Below are positions 8,911-18,486 of a stretch of DNA of 49,387 nucleotides, piece after piece. The notes beneath the pieces are model-generated. The model saw nothing but the letters and a program-made list of their open reading frames with translations. It did not search any database and was not told where the DNA came from. The translations under genes were made by a program, and so were the position numbers. The stretch lies in assembly GCF_003337175.1 (NCBI RefSeq), contig NZ_NETH01000016.1:1-49387 (forward strand), given 5' to 3'. This DNA comes from Streptococcus gallolyticus. Its GTDB lineage: Bacteria; Bacillota; Bacilli; Lactobacillales; Streptococcaceae. The first letter of the stretch is position 1; each line of letters opens with the position of its first letter.

Positions 8911-9897
8911 TTAGAGAGCATTATAATAAGCTTGGACGAGTTCGACAAAATCTTCGACGTCATAGTCCGTACCGAAATAATCATTAGCGGTTTCTGTCCA
9001 GTAATCAGTTGGATCAACGTGATCAGTACCACCAAGGTAAAGGCTAACCATTTCATGTGTCCAAATGGTTCCTTCGCCATCTTCTTGACCAAGTGTTACA
9101 GGAAGGTCATATTTTTTGAGCATGTAGGCAGTATAATAAGCTGCGTTTGCTAGTTGCTCGGCGAAGCCTTTTTGAGAATCCTCATGTGTTAATTCAAATT
9201 GAATGTAATAAGGATTGGCATTGGCACCAGCACCCTGAGCTTTGTAATCTTCATCAGCAATGCGAAGAATGGTATCACTATCAATGAAAGAGTGGACAAA
9301 GACACCTTCTTCATCATAACTTTGAACCATATAATTCACTTCGCTTTCAATCGTTGAATTGTCAACGCCAGTATCATGAATAATTACCCCAAGAGGTTTT
9401 CCGTCATCTGTCTTGTAAGCGGCTTGTTCAAAACTACTTTCAATGTCATCAGTAATATCAGTGTGCGAATAACCAAGTGTTTCAGCGATATAAGCATTAA
9501 TAGTATTATTCTGCTCAAGCGAAATATCATTCGTGTCGATATAGTAAGTATCACCGTTCATGCTAAATTGAGCTAAGGTGATATCTTCGTCATCGAGCGT
9601 CGCATCATAGTAATAGGCACTAATTGTAATCGCAGTATTTTCACTAATTTTGCTGCTAGAACCATCGTTGGTGTACATAACAGCGTCAGAAGTAGAGACC
9701 GTAGCTGTTTCGGAAACGTCATAAGAATTGGCATTTGATAAATCCAAACTTCCGTCTGAAGCTAAAGTTGTGACTCCTGAAAAAATCAGTTTAGCAAGAA
9801 TTAGGACAAGTGCGACTGCTGCCGTGACAAGCCCAGCTATTGTTATTATTTGAGATTTTTGTTGTCGTTTTCTACGTGAATAATTTCTTGTTGGCAT
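8911..9897 (-). CDS. Membrane-anchored N-acetylmuramoyl-L-alanine amidase (PGRP/amidase_2 type)
   Basis: Predicted to cut the bond between muramic acid and the stem peptide of peptidoglycan, outside the membrane. After a basic N-terminus (NYSRRKRQQK) there is one hydrophobic anchor (about 17-40), a Ser/Thr/Asp-rich linker, and the amidase domain from about residue 165. Zinc-site candidates are the His in GVIIHDTG, the His in WTHEMVS and the HVDPTDYW segment, the usual H...H...HxDP-like layout. I choose ATG 9897 (MPTRNYSRRK) because the longer reading from GTG 9975 adds a segment that does not look like protein from this genome; no clear ribosome binding site helps decide. It lies near another cell-wall hydrolase, the GH25 gene. 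Confidence 0.75.
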   Translation of the reverse strand: MPTRNYSRRKRQQKSQIITIAGLVTAAVALVLILAKLIFSGVTTLASDGSLDLSNANSYDVSETATVSTSDAVMYTNDGSSSKISENTAITISAYYYDATLDDEDITLAQFSMNGDTYYIDTNDISLEQNNTINAYIAETLGYSHTDITDDIESSFEQAAYKTDDGKPLGVIIHDTGVDNSTIESEVNYMVQSYDEEGVFVHSFIDSDTILRIADEDYKAQGAGANANPYYIQFELTHEDSQKGFAEQLANAAYYTAYMLKKYDLPVTLGQEDGEGTIWTHEMVSLYLGGTDHVDPTDYWTETANDYFGTDYDVEDFVELVQAYYNAL

Positions 9898-10017
9898 AGT
9901 TTTACTATAAGTTTTAACCCTTAAATTAATATTAATTTGAGGGTTGAAATTGTTGATTTTGACATTAAAAATCACAGGATTTTTAAGAACTTTTTTATAA
10001 AGATTGAGTTAGCAAAA

Positions 10018-10645
10018 AAGGGAGTGGGACAAATAAAATCTCCACTGGAGACTTTATTCATGAGCCTAGAAATTAAAAAGCGAATCAGTAGTTTCGTAGA
10101 AACTTGATTTTCAGCAAATCTTAATTTCTTCTTGCTGACCTAAAACGGTCTATCCCCAGACCATTTTTGATACTTACTTCGTAAGTTTTATTTCTCGATT
10201 ATAAAGGTTCCCCGAACCTTTATAACTCACCCCGTATGGCTCGAAAGATTTGGGGAAGCTTTCGAGCTGGAAAATAGAGTCAAGTGCAACTTGACATCAA
10301 AAAGGTTATAAAAGCTGATTTATCAGCGTATTAGAACCCACTCAGAAGTGATTGCTCAAACAATTGAGAATTGTTTGAGGTTGGAAATAGAGCTTGCAAA
10401 GCAAGCATCAAAACCATTGAGAATGGTTTGAGGTGGGAAATAAGCTTTTAAAGCAAGCAAGCGTCAAAAAGTGCCTAACCCTTGTGCATGGGAAACTCTA
10501 AGTTGACTAAAGTTGGTAATCGCTGTTTTAATATTTTTGACAGCGACCTTCAACAATCTATCCCCAGATTGTTGAAGTCCAAACTACTGCGTCTTGTAAA
10601 TAATAACTATAGAAAAAAGAAGCTGGGTACTTTGTCCCAGCCTCT
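10018..10645. repeat. Cluster of about a dozen hairpins, BOX-like intergenic repeat
   Basis: A 630-base non-coding block that starts GGGAGTGGGACAAA and ends with the inverted TTTGTCCCAGCCTC. It is packed with self-complementary units: ATAAAGGTTC/GAACCTTTAT (10201-10223), GCTCGAAAG/CTTTCGAGC (10239-10267), GTCAAGT/ACTTGAC (10279-10295), an 11-bp perfect stem at 10355-10379, GCTTGC/GCAAGC (10392-10406), AAACCATT/AATGGTTT (10411-10429) and a 12-bp perfect stem at 10548-10577. Loops and linkers are conserved while stems differ: GAG loops at 10366-10368 and 10419-10421, ATCCCC loops near 10152 and 10560, and a GGAAATAGA-hairpin-CATCAAAA unit present about three times. From memory this layout recalls pneumococcal BOX elements. 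The last hairpin (GCTGGG...TCCCAGC) probably also terminates transcription. Confidence 0.7.
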
Positions 10646-10646
10646 T

Positions 10647-11543
10647 TTATTTGCTACTACTTGATGTACTGTTTGAACTTGACGTGCTACTGCTTGAGGT
10701 ACTTGTTGTACCGAAAAGTTTTTCGTAGGTTGTTTTCGTATCTTTTGTGACGGCAATTTGGTTTAAGTCAAGTGGTGAATTAAAACCATTGATATAACCT
10801 TGTGAGGTGTATTGATGGAGGTCATAGTCCAAATCAGTTTGTGGCGCAGCATCGTAATAACCAGTGTCAGAACCATAAGCAGGAATCCACACGGCATCAA
10901 AATCATCCACGGAAATTTCTTGTTCATCCATGAAGTAAGTTCCAATGTAGATACCGACATTTTCCGCACCGAGTTTTTTGAGTTCTTTTAAGAAAGCCTG
11001 TACACCTTTATTCATGTCAGACATAGTCGCCTCTTCAACGTCAATCCAATAGAAAGTTGGGTTGTAAGGTGAAGCATTTTCATAAAAAATCTTGGCTTCT
11101 TCTTTCATTTCCTTGACACTTGTACCAAGAGCGTAACTATAAACGGCTACAGGAACATTTCGTTTCTGTAATTCTTTGATATGTGTCTTAAATGATTTAT
11201 CAATACCAGTTGTATAGGCGGCATTGCTATCTTTACTGATTTGTGACCCTCCATAAACACGAACGATAGCACCAGAAATATTCTGAGATAAAGTATCATA
11301 GTCAATTTCGCTTGGAAGTTGCCAACCTGAGATATCAATAATCGGATTAAGAACAAAATCTTCATCAGTTTCAGAAGTTGATGTAGTGGTAGTACTCGCG
11401 CTACTCACAGTCGGAATAGAATCCTTAGCTGAATCTAGTTGTTGCTTTTGTAAGCTATCTGAGTGAGTTTTACCAATCACGAGAAGTAGCCCACAGAGGG
11501 CGAAGAAAACTACAACAACAATGGGTTTTATTCGTCTTCTCAT
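10647..11543 (-). CDS. GH25 lysozyme-like muramidase, signal-anchored
   Basis: Predicted to hydrolyse the beta-1,4 bond between N-acetylmuramic acid and N-acetylglucosamine in peptidoglycan. A basic start and hydrophobic segment (about 6-23) form a signal or anchor; a Ser/Thr-rich linker follows; the GH25 barrel begins at IIDISGWQLP (about 68) and contains the acidic pair in FYWIDVEEA (about 165-173), IGIYIGTYF and AVWIPAYG. The C-terminus after about residue 272 is an unusual Ser/Thr run (SSSSTSSSNSTSSSSK), probably disordered. Neighbouring wall-hydrolase gene at 8911-9897 suggests a cell-wall turnover region. Its 3' end abuts the hairpin cluster. Confidence 0.88.
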   Translation of the reverse strand: MRRRIKPIVVVVFFALCGLLLVIGKTHSDSLQKQQLDSAKDSIPTVSSASTTTTSTSETDEDFVLNPIIDISGWQLPSEIDYDTLSQNISGAIVRVYGGSQISKDSNAAYTTGIDKSFKTHIKELQKRNVPVAVYSYALGTSVKEMKEEAKIFYENASPYNPTFYWIDVEEATMSDMNKGVQAFLKELKKLGAENVGIYIGTYFMDEQEISVDDFDAVWIPAYGSDTGYYDAAPQTDLDYDLHQYTSQGYINGFNSPLDLNQIAVTKDTKTTYEKLFGTTSTSSSSTSSSNSTSSSSK

Positions 11544-11673
11544 TAGTCATATTTTAGCGTAAAAAGACTTAAAAATCAAAGCAATGCTCATTTTGTAATC
11601 GTTTTGTCATATTTTTTAATCGTTTACCAATGGGCAATATGACAAAGAAGTCATACGAGCTAGGGGATAGCCG

Positions 11674-12171
11674 TTAGCATGAGAGCGATTTGGTATTGAT
11701 AAGGTTTTCAATTTCTGTAACAATCGTTTCAGGTTCGGTTTTGGATGAAAAACGTTTAACAACATTGCCCTTTTGGTCAATGAGAAATTTTGCAAAGTTC
11801 CATTCGATACGTTTGCCAAGTGGGCCTTTGTGCTTACTTTTTAGCCAGTCATAGAGGGGGGCAGCCTCTTTACCATTGACGTTAATTTTTGCAAAGCGAG
11901 GAAACGTCGTCTGGTAATTCAAAGTGCAAAAGGTATTGATATCATCGGCAGTTCCTGGCGCTTGATTCATAAACTGGTTACACGGAAAATCTAAAATTTC
12001 AAATCCTTTGTCATGGTAAGTGTCATAAAGTTTTTGTAAACCTTCGTATTGTGGGGTTAGCCCACAACCTGTTGCTGTATTAACAATAAGTAGGATTTTG
12101 CCTTGGTATTTTGATAATTGGACATCAGAGCCGTCTTGGGCTTTGACAGTGAAGTTATAGAGATTAGTCAT
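11674..12171 (-). CDS. Glutathione peroxidase family thiol peroxidase
   Basis: Reduces peroxides with thiol reductants in the cytoplasm, contributing to oxidative-stress defence. The peroxidatic Cys36 lies in NTATGCGLTPQY; the other signatures FPCNQF and EWNFAKFLID give the Gln and Trp of the catalytic site, and the second Cys in CNQF is available as resolving Cys. At 165 residues it is the usual bacterial size. ATG 12171 is preceded by AAGGAG. It is transcribed divergently from ppc; the 448-base gap between them holds regulatory sequence. Confidence 0.93.
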   Translation of the reverse strand: MTNLYNFTVKAQDGSDVQLSKYQGKILLIVNTATGCGLTPQYEGLQKLYDTYHDKGFEILDFPCNQFMNQAPGTADDINTFCTLNYQTTFPRFAKINVNGKEAAPLYDWLKSKHKGPLGKRIEWNFAKFLIDQKGNVVKRFSSKTEPETIVTEIENLINTKSLSC

Positions 12172-12619
12172 GGTTAAGCTCCTTGTGATAGTTGTTTAAA
12201 CACTTTAATAGTTTATATTTTTTGATAGGTTGAAAAACTCCCTATAGTCTTTGAGAGTGTTCACAAAACATTAGTCATCTTGAGGTTTTCTTGAACATTT
12301 GTTAAATGCTTCCTAGCGCCTCCTTTGAAAAAGTTTTGGCATGACTTAGTATATCAAAAAATAGTAAGCAAACCAAAAGAAAATAGTCCATTTTAAAAAA
12401 TAATCAATGACTAGTTCAGTATTAACCTGTTAATAATCATTATCTTTAGTACGCTTGCTGCGTTTATTTTTGGACTTATACAGGATCGAAAAATCAGAAA
12501 ATTTATAAAATAATGGACAATTTGGCATAAATTAAGTTACTTTTAGCCCAAAAAGTGGTATGATAGAGTAGTACGCTTGTAATAAAGGATTGAGATCCAA
12601 ACAAAAAGGAGTGAAGAGT
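12172..12619. other. Divergent intergenic region with the ppc promoter
   Basis: I see no gene here. A promoter for ppc is TTACTT (12537-12542), 16 bp, TATGAT (12559-12564). The rest is AT-rich and presumably carries the promoter for the peroxidase gene on the other strand. Confidence 0.55.
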
Positions 12620-15442
12620 GTGACAATCAAAAAACTGGAGAACAATAGCACCCAGTCGATTATTACCGAGGAAGTCAAAGTATTAAAAGACTTGCTCGAT
12701 GAGACAACTCATCAAATGGTTGGTGATGAGGTGTTTGCCAAAATTCAAAACATTGTTGAATTGTCGGCAAGTGATGAATACGTCAAACTTGAAGAATTAG
12801 TAGCTCAATTAACCAATGATGAAATGGTTGTAGTGTCTCGTTATTTTTCAATTTTACCACTTTTAATCAACATTTCAGAAGACGTTGATTTTGCTTATGA
12901 AATCAATTACCAAAATAATACCAATCAAGATTATCTTGGTAAACTCTCTTTAACCGTAGATATGGTTTCAGAAAGCGAAAACTCTAAAGAAATCCTTGAA
13001 AATGTCAATGTTGTGCCTGTATTAACAGCTCACCCTACACAAGTTCAACGTAAGACAGTCCTCGAATTGACAAATCACATTCATGACCTTTTACGTAAAT
13101 ACCGCGATGTCAGAGCGGGTGTTGTGAACCGTGACAAATGGTACACTGATTTACGCCGTTATATTGAAATCATCATGCAAACGGACATTATTCGTGAGAA
13201 AAAACTGAAGGTAAAAAATGAAATTACCAACGTTATGGAGTATTACAATACATCCTTAATTCAAGCGATTACCAAGTTGACTTCAGAGTACAAACGCTTA
13301 GCAGCTGAAAAAGGCATCGACCTAGAAAATCCAAAACCTATCACAATGGGAATGTGGATTGGTGGTGACCGTGACGGTAACCCATACGTAACAGCTGAAA
13401 CACTTCGTTTGTCAGCAACGGTTCAAAGTGAAGTCATCATTAACTACTACATTGAAAAATTAACAGGTCTTTATCGCACATTCTCACTTTCAACAACCTT
13501 GACTAATATTAGCCCAGAAGTTGAAAAATTAGCAGAATTGTCAAGCGATAAATCGATCTACCGTGAAAATGAACCTTATCGTAAGGCATTTAACTATATT
13601 CAATCAAAATTAATTCAAACCTTAATCAACTTAAAAGCTGATCCAGCTATTTCCCAACGTGTTTTGGAAAGCAACAACATTAGTTCAGATATTTACACAA
13701 GCACTAACAACGCTAGTGTCGTTACAAAATACTTACAAACAAAATTCTCTACAGTTTCATCAGAACTTCAAGAAGAAATTCCAAGCTATAAAACAGCCAA
13801 AGAATTTAAAGATGATTTGCTTATCATCAAACAATCATTGCTTGACAATGGTGATGATGCGCTCTTGACAGGTGATTTTAGCGAATTGCTTCAAGCAGTT
13901 GATGTCTTTGGATTCTATCTTGCAACGATTGATATGCGTCAAGATTCAAGCGTTAACGAAGCTTGTGTTGCAGAATTGTTGAATCAAGCTAATATCGTTG
14001 AGGATTACAGCGCACTTTCAGAAGAAGAAAAAGTAAACGTTCTTCTCAAAGCATTGCAAGAAGACCCACGTACGTTGTCATCAACAAATGCTGAAAAATC
14101 AGAACAACTTCAAAAAGAATTAGCAATCTTCCAAACAGCTCGTTACCTTAAAGATAAATTAGGTGACGAAGTCATCAAACAACACATCATTTCACATACT
14201 GAAAGTGTTTCTGATATGTTTGAGTTGGCTATCATGCTTAAAGAAGTCGGACTTCTTGATAACCAAAAAGCACGTGTTCAAATTGTGCCACTCTTTGAAA
14301 CCATCGAGGATCTTGAAAATTCACGTGCTATCATGGAAGAATATCTTGATTATGATATTGTTCGTCGCTGGGTTTCAGCTAACAAAGGTTACCAAGAAAT
14401 TATGCTTGGTTACTCAGACAGTAACAAAGACGGTGGTTACTTATCATCTGTTTGGACACTTTATAAAGCTCAAAATGAATTGACGCGTATTGGTTCAGAA
14501 CGTGGTATTAAAGTAACATTTATTCACGGTCGTGGTGGTACTGTTGGTCGTGGTGGTGGTCCATCATATGAAGCAATCACATCACAGCCGTTTGGTTCAA
14601 TCAAAGATCGTATTCGTCTTACTGAGCAAGGTGAAATCATCGAAAATAAATATGGCAACAAAGATGTTGCTTATTACAACCTTGAAATGTTGGTTTCAGC
14701 GACCATTGATCGTATTGTGACACGTATGATTACAAATCCAGATGACATTGATGATTTCCGTGCAACGATGGATAGCATTGTTACCCACTCAAATAGTGTC
14801 TATCGTGATTTAGTATTTGCTAATCCACATTTCTACGATTACTTTTTCGAAGCAACACCAATCAAGGAAGTATCAAGCTTGAACATTGGTTCACGTCCAG
14901 CTGCTCGTAAAACAATCACAGAAATTTCAGGTCTCCGTGCAATCCCTTGGGTATTCTCATGGTCACAAAGCCGTATCATGTTCCCAGGTTGGTATGGTGT
15001 TGGTTCAGCATTCAAAAACTTTATTGACGCTGAAGAGGGAAACTTGGCAAAACTTCAACACATGTATGAAAAATGGCCATTCTTCCATTCACTTCTTTCA
15101 AATGTTGATATGGTCTTGTCTAAATCAAATATGAATATTGCTTTCCAATATGCTCAATTGGCAGAAAGCGAAGAAGTACGTGATATCTTTAATATTATCC
15201 TTGACGAATGGCAATTGACTAAAAACGTTATTTTGGCAATTGAAAAACACAAAGATTTGTTAGAAGACATTCCATCACTTCAAGCAAGCTTAGATTACCG
15301 TTTGCCTTATTTCAACGTTTTGAACTACATTCAAATCGAATTAATCAAACGTTTACGTCATGAAGAGCTGGATGAAGATTACGAAAAACTCATCCACACA
15401 ACCATCAACGGTATTGCCACAGGATTGCGTAATTCTGGCTGA
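12620..15442 (+). CDS. ppc: Phosphoenolpyruvate carboxylase
   Basis: Carboxylates phosphoenolpyruvate with bicarbonate to oxaloacetate, feeding aspartate-family synthesis in a streptococcus with an incomplete citric-acid cycle. Visible signatures: [17 protein letters not shown] with the catalytic His near residue 140, the [14 protein letters not shown] block, the glycine-rich [27 protein letters not shown] and GSRPAARK. Length of about 940 residues is in the normal range for streptococcal enzymes. I choose GTG 12620 because AAAAAGGAG (12603-12611) is spaced eight bases from it; the upstream TTG 12590 has a badly spaced site. It precedes ftsW, with its own terminator between. Confidence 0.95.
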   Translation: MTIKKLENNSTQSIITEEVKVLKDLLDETTHQMVGDEVFAKIQNIVELSASDEYVKLEELVAQLTNDEMVVVSRYFSILPLLINISEDVDFAYEINYQNNTNQDYLGKLSLTVDMVSESENSKEILENVNVVPVLTAHPTQVQRKTVLELTNHIHDLLRKYRDVRAGVVNRDKWYTDLRRYIEIIMQTDIIREKKLKVKNEITNVMEYYNTSLIQAITKLTSEYKRLAAEKGIDLENPKPITMGMWIGGDRDGNPYVTAETLRLSATVQSEVIINYYIEKLTGLYRTFSLSTTLTNISPEVEKLAELSSDKSIYRENEPYRKAFNYIQSKLIQTLINLKADPAISQRVLESNNISSDIYTSTNNASVVTKYLQTKFSTVSSELQEEIPSYKTAKEFKDDLLIIKQSLLDNGDDALLTGDFSELLQAVDVFGFYLATIDMRQDSSVNEACVAELLNQANIVEDYSALSEEEKVNVLLKALQEDPRTLSSTNAEKSEQLQKELAIFQTARYLKDKLGDEVIKQHIISHTESVSDMFELAIMLKEVGLLDNQKARVQIVPLFETIEDLENSRAIMEEYLDYDIVRRWVSANKGYQEIMLGYSDSNKDGGYLSSVWTLYKAQNELTRIGSERGIKVTFIHGRGGTVGRGGGPSYEAITSQPFGSIKDRIRLTEQGEIIENKYGNKDVAYYNLEMLVSATIDRIVTRMITNPDDIDDFRATMDSIVTHSNSVYRDLVFANPHFYDYFFEATPIKEVSSLNIGSRPAARKTITEISGLRAIPWVFSWSQSRIMFPGWYGVGSAFKNFIDAEEGNLAKLQHMYEKWPFFHSLLSNVDMVLSKSNMNIAFQYAQLAESEEVRDIFNIILDEWQLTKNVILAIEKHKDLLEDIPSLQASLDYRLPYFNVLNYIQIELIKRLRHEELDEDYEKLIHTTINGIATGLRNSG

Positions 15443-15457
15443 TATCAAAATATTCTG

Positions 15458-15496
15458 AAAGTCTGAGATTAACTTCTCAGACTTTTACTTTTTTTT
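15458..15496 (+). terminator. Terminator of ppc
   Basis: AAAGTCTGAGA (15458-15468) pairs with TCTCAGACTTT (15475-15485), followed by a T-rich run. Confidence 0.85.
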
Positions 15497-15558
15497 AGGG
15501 TCGAAAGATGATATAATGGCATATAATAAACTCGAATGTATGTTATGTAGGGGAATCT

Positions 15559-16839
15559 ATGAAAATCGATAAAAGGCATTTATTAAATTATTCTATCCTT
15601 GTGCCTTATTTAATTCTGTCTGTTATTGGGCTGATTGTTGTCTATTCAACAACGAGTGCGACACTTGTCCAATATGGTCTTAATCCGTTTGCGTCAGTAT
15701 TGAATCAAGGGCTTTTTTGGATAGTCAGTCTGATTGCCATTCTTTTTATTTATAAACTGAAATTAAACTTTTTAAAAAATTCACGAACGCTGACCATGAC
15801 AATGATGATCGAAATTATTTTGTTGCTCATTGCGCGTTTCTTCACTAAAACCGTTAATGGTGCTCACGGTTGGATTGTCATTGGACCGATCAGTTTCCAA
15901 CCAGCTGAATATTTGAAAATTATCATTGTTTGGTTTTTGGCATTTACCTTTGCAAGGCGTCAAGAATTGATTGAAACCTATGATTACCAAGCACTTACCA
16001 AGCGGAAATGGTTTCCTAGAAAATGGAGCGATTTGAAGGATTGGCGTGTTTATTCGTTAGTCATGATATTGCTAGTCGCTGCCCAACCTGACCTTGGAAA
16101 TGCAGCAATTATCGTTTTAACAGCCTTAATCATGTATTCTGTTAGCGGGGTTGGTTATCGTTGGTTTTCAGCCATTTTAGCTACCGTAACAGCTTTGTCA
16201 GCTGCTTTCTTAGGCTTGATTGCGGTTGTCGGGGTTAAAACCATGGAAAAAGTCCCAGTCTTTGGTTATGTTGCCAAACGTTTCAGTGCCTTTTTCAATC
16301 CATTTGATGATTTAACGGACTCAGGACACCAGTTAGCACATTCGTATTATGCCATGAGTAATGGTGGCTGGTTTGGTCGTGGTTTGGGAAATTCGATTGA
16401 AAAAGCTGGTTACTTACCCGAAGCAACGACAGACTTTGTCTTTTCAATTGTCATTGAAGAACTTGGTTTAATTGGTGCGGGGTTCATTTTAGCATTGCTA
16501 TTCTTTTTGATTTTACGTATTATGCACGTGGGCATTAAAGCTAAAAATCCTTTCAACTCTATGATTGCTCTTGGTATCGGCGGAATGATGCTCATGCAAA
16601 CTTTTGTTAACATCGGAGGAATTTCAGGGCTTATTCCGTCAACTGGTGTTACCTTCCCATTCTTATCTCAAGGGGGAAATAGTTTGCTAGTTTTATCAGT
16701 AGCTATCGGCTTTGTGCTAAATATTGACGCCAATGAAAAACGCGAAGAAATCATCCGCGAAGCAGAAGAAGAATTAAAAGCCAAGGAAATAACACAAGAA
16801 TACGATGACAACGTTATCGACCTAGATAGTTTTTATTAG
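15559..16839 (+). CDS. ftsW: SEDS-family peptidoglycan polymerase FtsW
   Basis: A polytopic membrane protein of the division machinery that polymerises lipid II together with a class B penicillin-binding protein. About ten hydrophobic segments are visible from residue 10 on, with the family blocks FFTKTVNGAHGWIVIGPISFQPAE, AQPDLGNA, SYYAMSNGGWFGRGLGNS and GVTFPFLSQGGNSLLV near the C-terminus. 426 residues is normal; the acidic cytoplasmic tail is rich in Glu. ATG 15559 has AGGGGA upstream. Position between ppc and tuf is typical of streptococci and favours FtsW over RodA. Confidence 0.9.
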   Translation: MKIDKRHLLNYSILVPYLILSVIGLIVVYSTTSATLVQYGLNPFASVLNQGLFWIVSLIAILFIYKLKLNFLKNSRTLTMTMMIEIILLLIARFFTKTVNGAHGWIVIGPISFQPAEYLKIIIVWFLAFTFARRQELIETYDYQALTKRKWFPRKWSDLKDWRVYSLVMILLVAAQPDLGNAAIIVLTALIMYSVSGVGYRWFSAILATVTALSAAFLGLIAVVGVKTMEKVPVFGYVAKRFSAFFNPFDDLTDSGHQLAHSYYAMSNGGWFGRGLGNSIEKAGYLPEATTDFVFSIVIEELGLIGAGFILALLFFLILRIMHVGIKAKNPFNSMIALGIGGMMLMQTFVNIGGISGLIPSTGVTFPFLSQGGNSLLVLSVAIGFVLNIDANEKREEIIREAEEELKAKEITQEYDDNVIDLDSFY

Positions 16840-16843
16840 AAAT

Positions 16844-16866
16844 CTCCCCTTTGCGGGAGTTTTTTT
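16844..16866 (+). terminator. Terminator of ftsW
   Basis: CTCCC and GGGAG (16844-16848, 16855-16859) form a short GC-rich stem followed by seven T. Confidence 0.75.
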
Positions 16867-16918
16867 ATAGCCAAAAGAAATGTGATTCGTTATAAAAGTG
16901 AAAAGGGAGGTGAGTAGG

Positions 16919-17419
16919 ATTAAGCTGGATGGTTATGAGGTGGAATTGTTAGGATTCGCTGAGGAGATTAGTTATTATTTGCAAAAATCGGGGGCTAGTG
17001 CTGCAAATACACGTGACATTAGCCAAGATGTTCTCGTTAAAATGCTAGAAAGCGAGATTGTCCTTCCTTTCGAGAAAATACGATCATGGATGTACCGTAT
17101 GGCAGTTAGGCTCTACATTGACCGCTATCGGCGCGATAAAAAGTATTGGGAAATCTTGCAACGTGAATTCTTTAAGGATGAAAATGTCATTGCTTTTGAC
17201 ACCTCAGATTATGAACCACTTTATCAAGCCGTGGCTTTGTTAAAGGAAAAATATCGCTTGGTGATTGATTTGTATTACTTCCAGAATCTTTCTATAAAGG
17301 AGATTTGTCAAGTTCTTGGTATTTCAGTGAGTAAAGCCAAGATTGATTTGATGCTAGGGCGACGCGATTTGCAAAAAATATTAGAGAAAGAAGGGTATTA
17401 TTATGACGATTTCAAATGA
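16919..17419 (+). CDS. Sigma-70 family (ECF-like) RNA polymerase sigma factor
   Basis: Two-domain alternative sigma factor: region 2 around ISQDVLVKML...IRSWMYRMAVRLYIDRYRRDKKY and region 4 with the HTH YYFQNLSIKEICQVLGISVSKAKIDLMLGRRDL. Such factors direct polymerase to stress genes and are usually held by a partner anti-sigma, encoded here immediately downstream with an ATGA overlap. The start is odd. A perfect AGGGAGG (16904-16910) is spaced eight bases from an in-frame ATT at 16919, giving (I/M)KLDGYEVELLGF; no ATG exists nearby. Alternatives are GTG 16898, without a ribosome binding site, or GTG 16910, on top of it. ATT may be a rare start like that of infC or a mutated ATG. Whether the protein is made is uncertain. 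Confidence 0.75.
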   Translation: MKLDGYEVELLGFAEEISYYLQKSGASAANTRDISQDVLVKMLESEIVLPFEKIRSWMYRMAVRLYIDRYRRDKKYWEILQREFFKDENVIAFDTSDYEPLYQAVALLKEKYRLVIDLYYFQNLSIKEICQVLGISVSKAKIDLMLGRRDLQKILEKEGYYYDDFK

Positions 17420-18358
17420 TTTTGAAAAAATTGCTACGGAAAAATCGCTTGAAAACAGTTGGGATTAGTGTCGGTGCGATGTTGATTAGTGCCTTGATTA
17501 TCTTTTTAGGATTACGTTCATTGACAGCACGTCATGCAGAGATGGTCAAAGAAAACTATCTGTTGAGGTCAGAGATTGCCTATCCCAATATCGACTACAC
17601 CACTTGGGGCTTTGAAGCAACTTCGGAATTTACAGGAACCTTTTAGTCACACCATTCTAAAAATATTGACGGTATTAGTGTCCCTTTTGAAGAGTATCAA
17701 GTAAATTATTCAATAATTCGTCCCATGTCAGTTAGCCAAAATGAAGGCTTGGAAGAAGGAGATTGCAATAGCTTCAACTATACACATAGCAATCTCTATA
17801 AAGTACCAATCTTCTATAATGTTAATGCTTCCGCTAAGACAGTAAGTATGGAAGTCACACAAGATATTAGTAAGGTTATAGAAATGACTGGACAGGCTGT
17901 GGAAGTAGCTATTACATTTGATAAACCTTACACTTATCAAAAAATTACAGAAATGGTACCTGATAGCCTTTTGGTCAATTGGTACTGGATTGGCACATCA
18001 AGTACTGTGGATACAGCGAATTTAGCTCTAGATGCCCAACTAGGTTTCGCTCCGTCTTCAATAAATGATTATGCGGATGATTTTAAGAACTTCAAGTCAA
18101 ATTTGAAAAAGGCTATTGAGTCAGGTGCCGTTGATTTTCGATATAGTGATATAGTATTGAAGATGAAACAATGTCATTAGAAGATGATGCCAAAACTTAC
18201 TTGAAAAATAATTCAAATTATAAAACAGCAACCTTTTCTGGGTTATCCTTACTGAGCGTGCTGAAAATTTTACCCAGCTTGAAGATAAGGATTGGATTTA
18301 CGCTTCGAATATCGGACAGAGCGTCACAATTCAGCCATATTACATACTTACGAAATAA
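17416..18358 (+). pseudogene. Anti-sigma factor (sigma regulator, C-terminal type), broken three times
   Basis: A membrane protein with a basic N-terminus, one transmembrane segment (about 14-35) and an extracytoplasmic domain, overlapping the sigma gene by ATGA, as expected for a cognate anti-sigma. Three lesions break it. TAG 17644-17646 is in frame, and the frame stays open on both sides, consistent with a CAG to TAG change. An exact 8-bp tandem duplication GATATAGT at 18140-18155 shifts the frame; removing one copy gives RYSIEDETMSLEDDAK. A missing base in the G run at 18240-18242 shifts it again; one more G gives TFSGVILTERAEN, running to TAA 18356-18358. If the sigma factor is produced, it may therefore lack its repressor. 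Confidence 0.85.
18140..18155. repeat. 8-bp tandem duplication (GATATAGT twice) in the anti-sigma pseudogene
   Basis: GATATAGT at 18140-18147 is repeated exactly at 18148-18155; deletion of one unit restores the reading frame. Confidence 0.8.
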
Positions 18359-18386
18359 AGAAATCATAAATAAAATAGTAAAATAC

Positions 18387-18414
18387 TTGCAATTCCCGCA
18401 TAATTTGTTAAAAT
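18387..18414 (+). promoter_or_regulatory. Promoter of tuf
   Basis: TTGCAA (18387-18392), 16-bp spacer, TAAAAT (18409-18414), about 70 bases before the start codon. The leader carries the ribosome binding site GGAGG at 18471-18475. Confidence 0.65.
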
Positions 18415-18486
18415 AGTAAGGTAAAGTTAGACTGTATTGCCTACTGTCTATCTATAAAATATATTTTATTGGAGGCTTTTACCCAA

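Noticed and set aside
10482..10664. A 60-codon ORF inside the hairpin cluster
   Set aside because: It is made of repeat hairpins, has no ribosome binding site and no protein-like composition.
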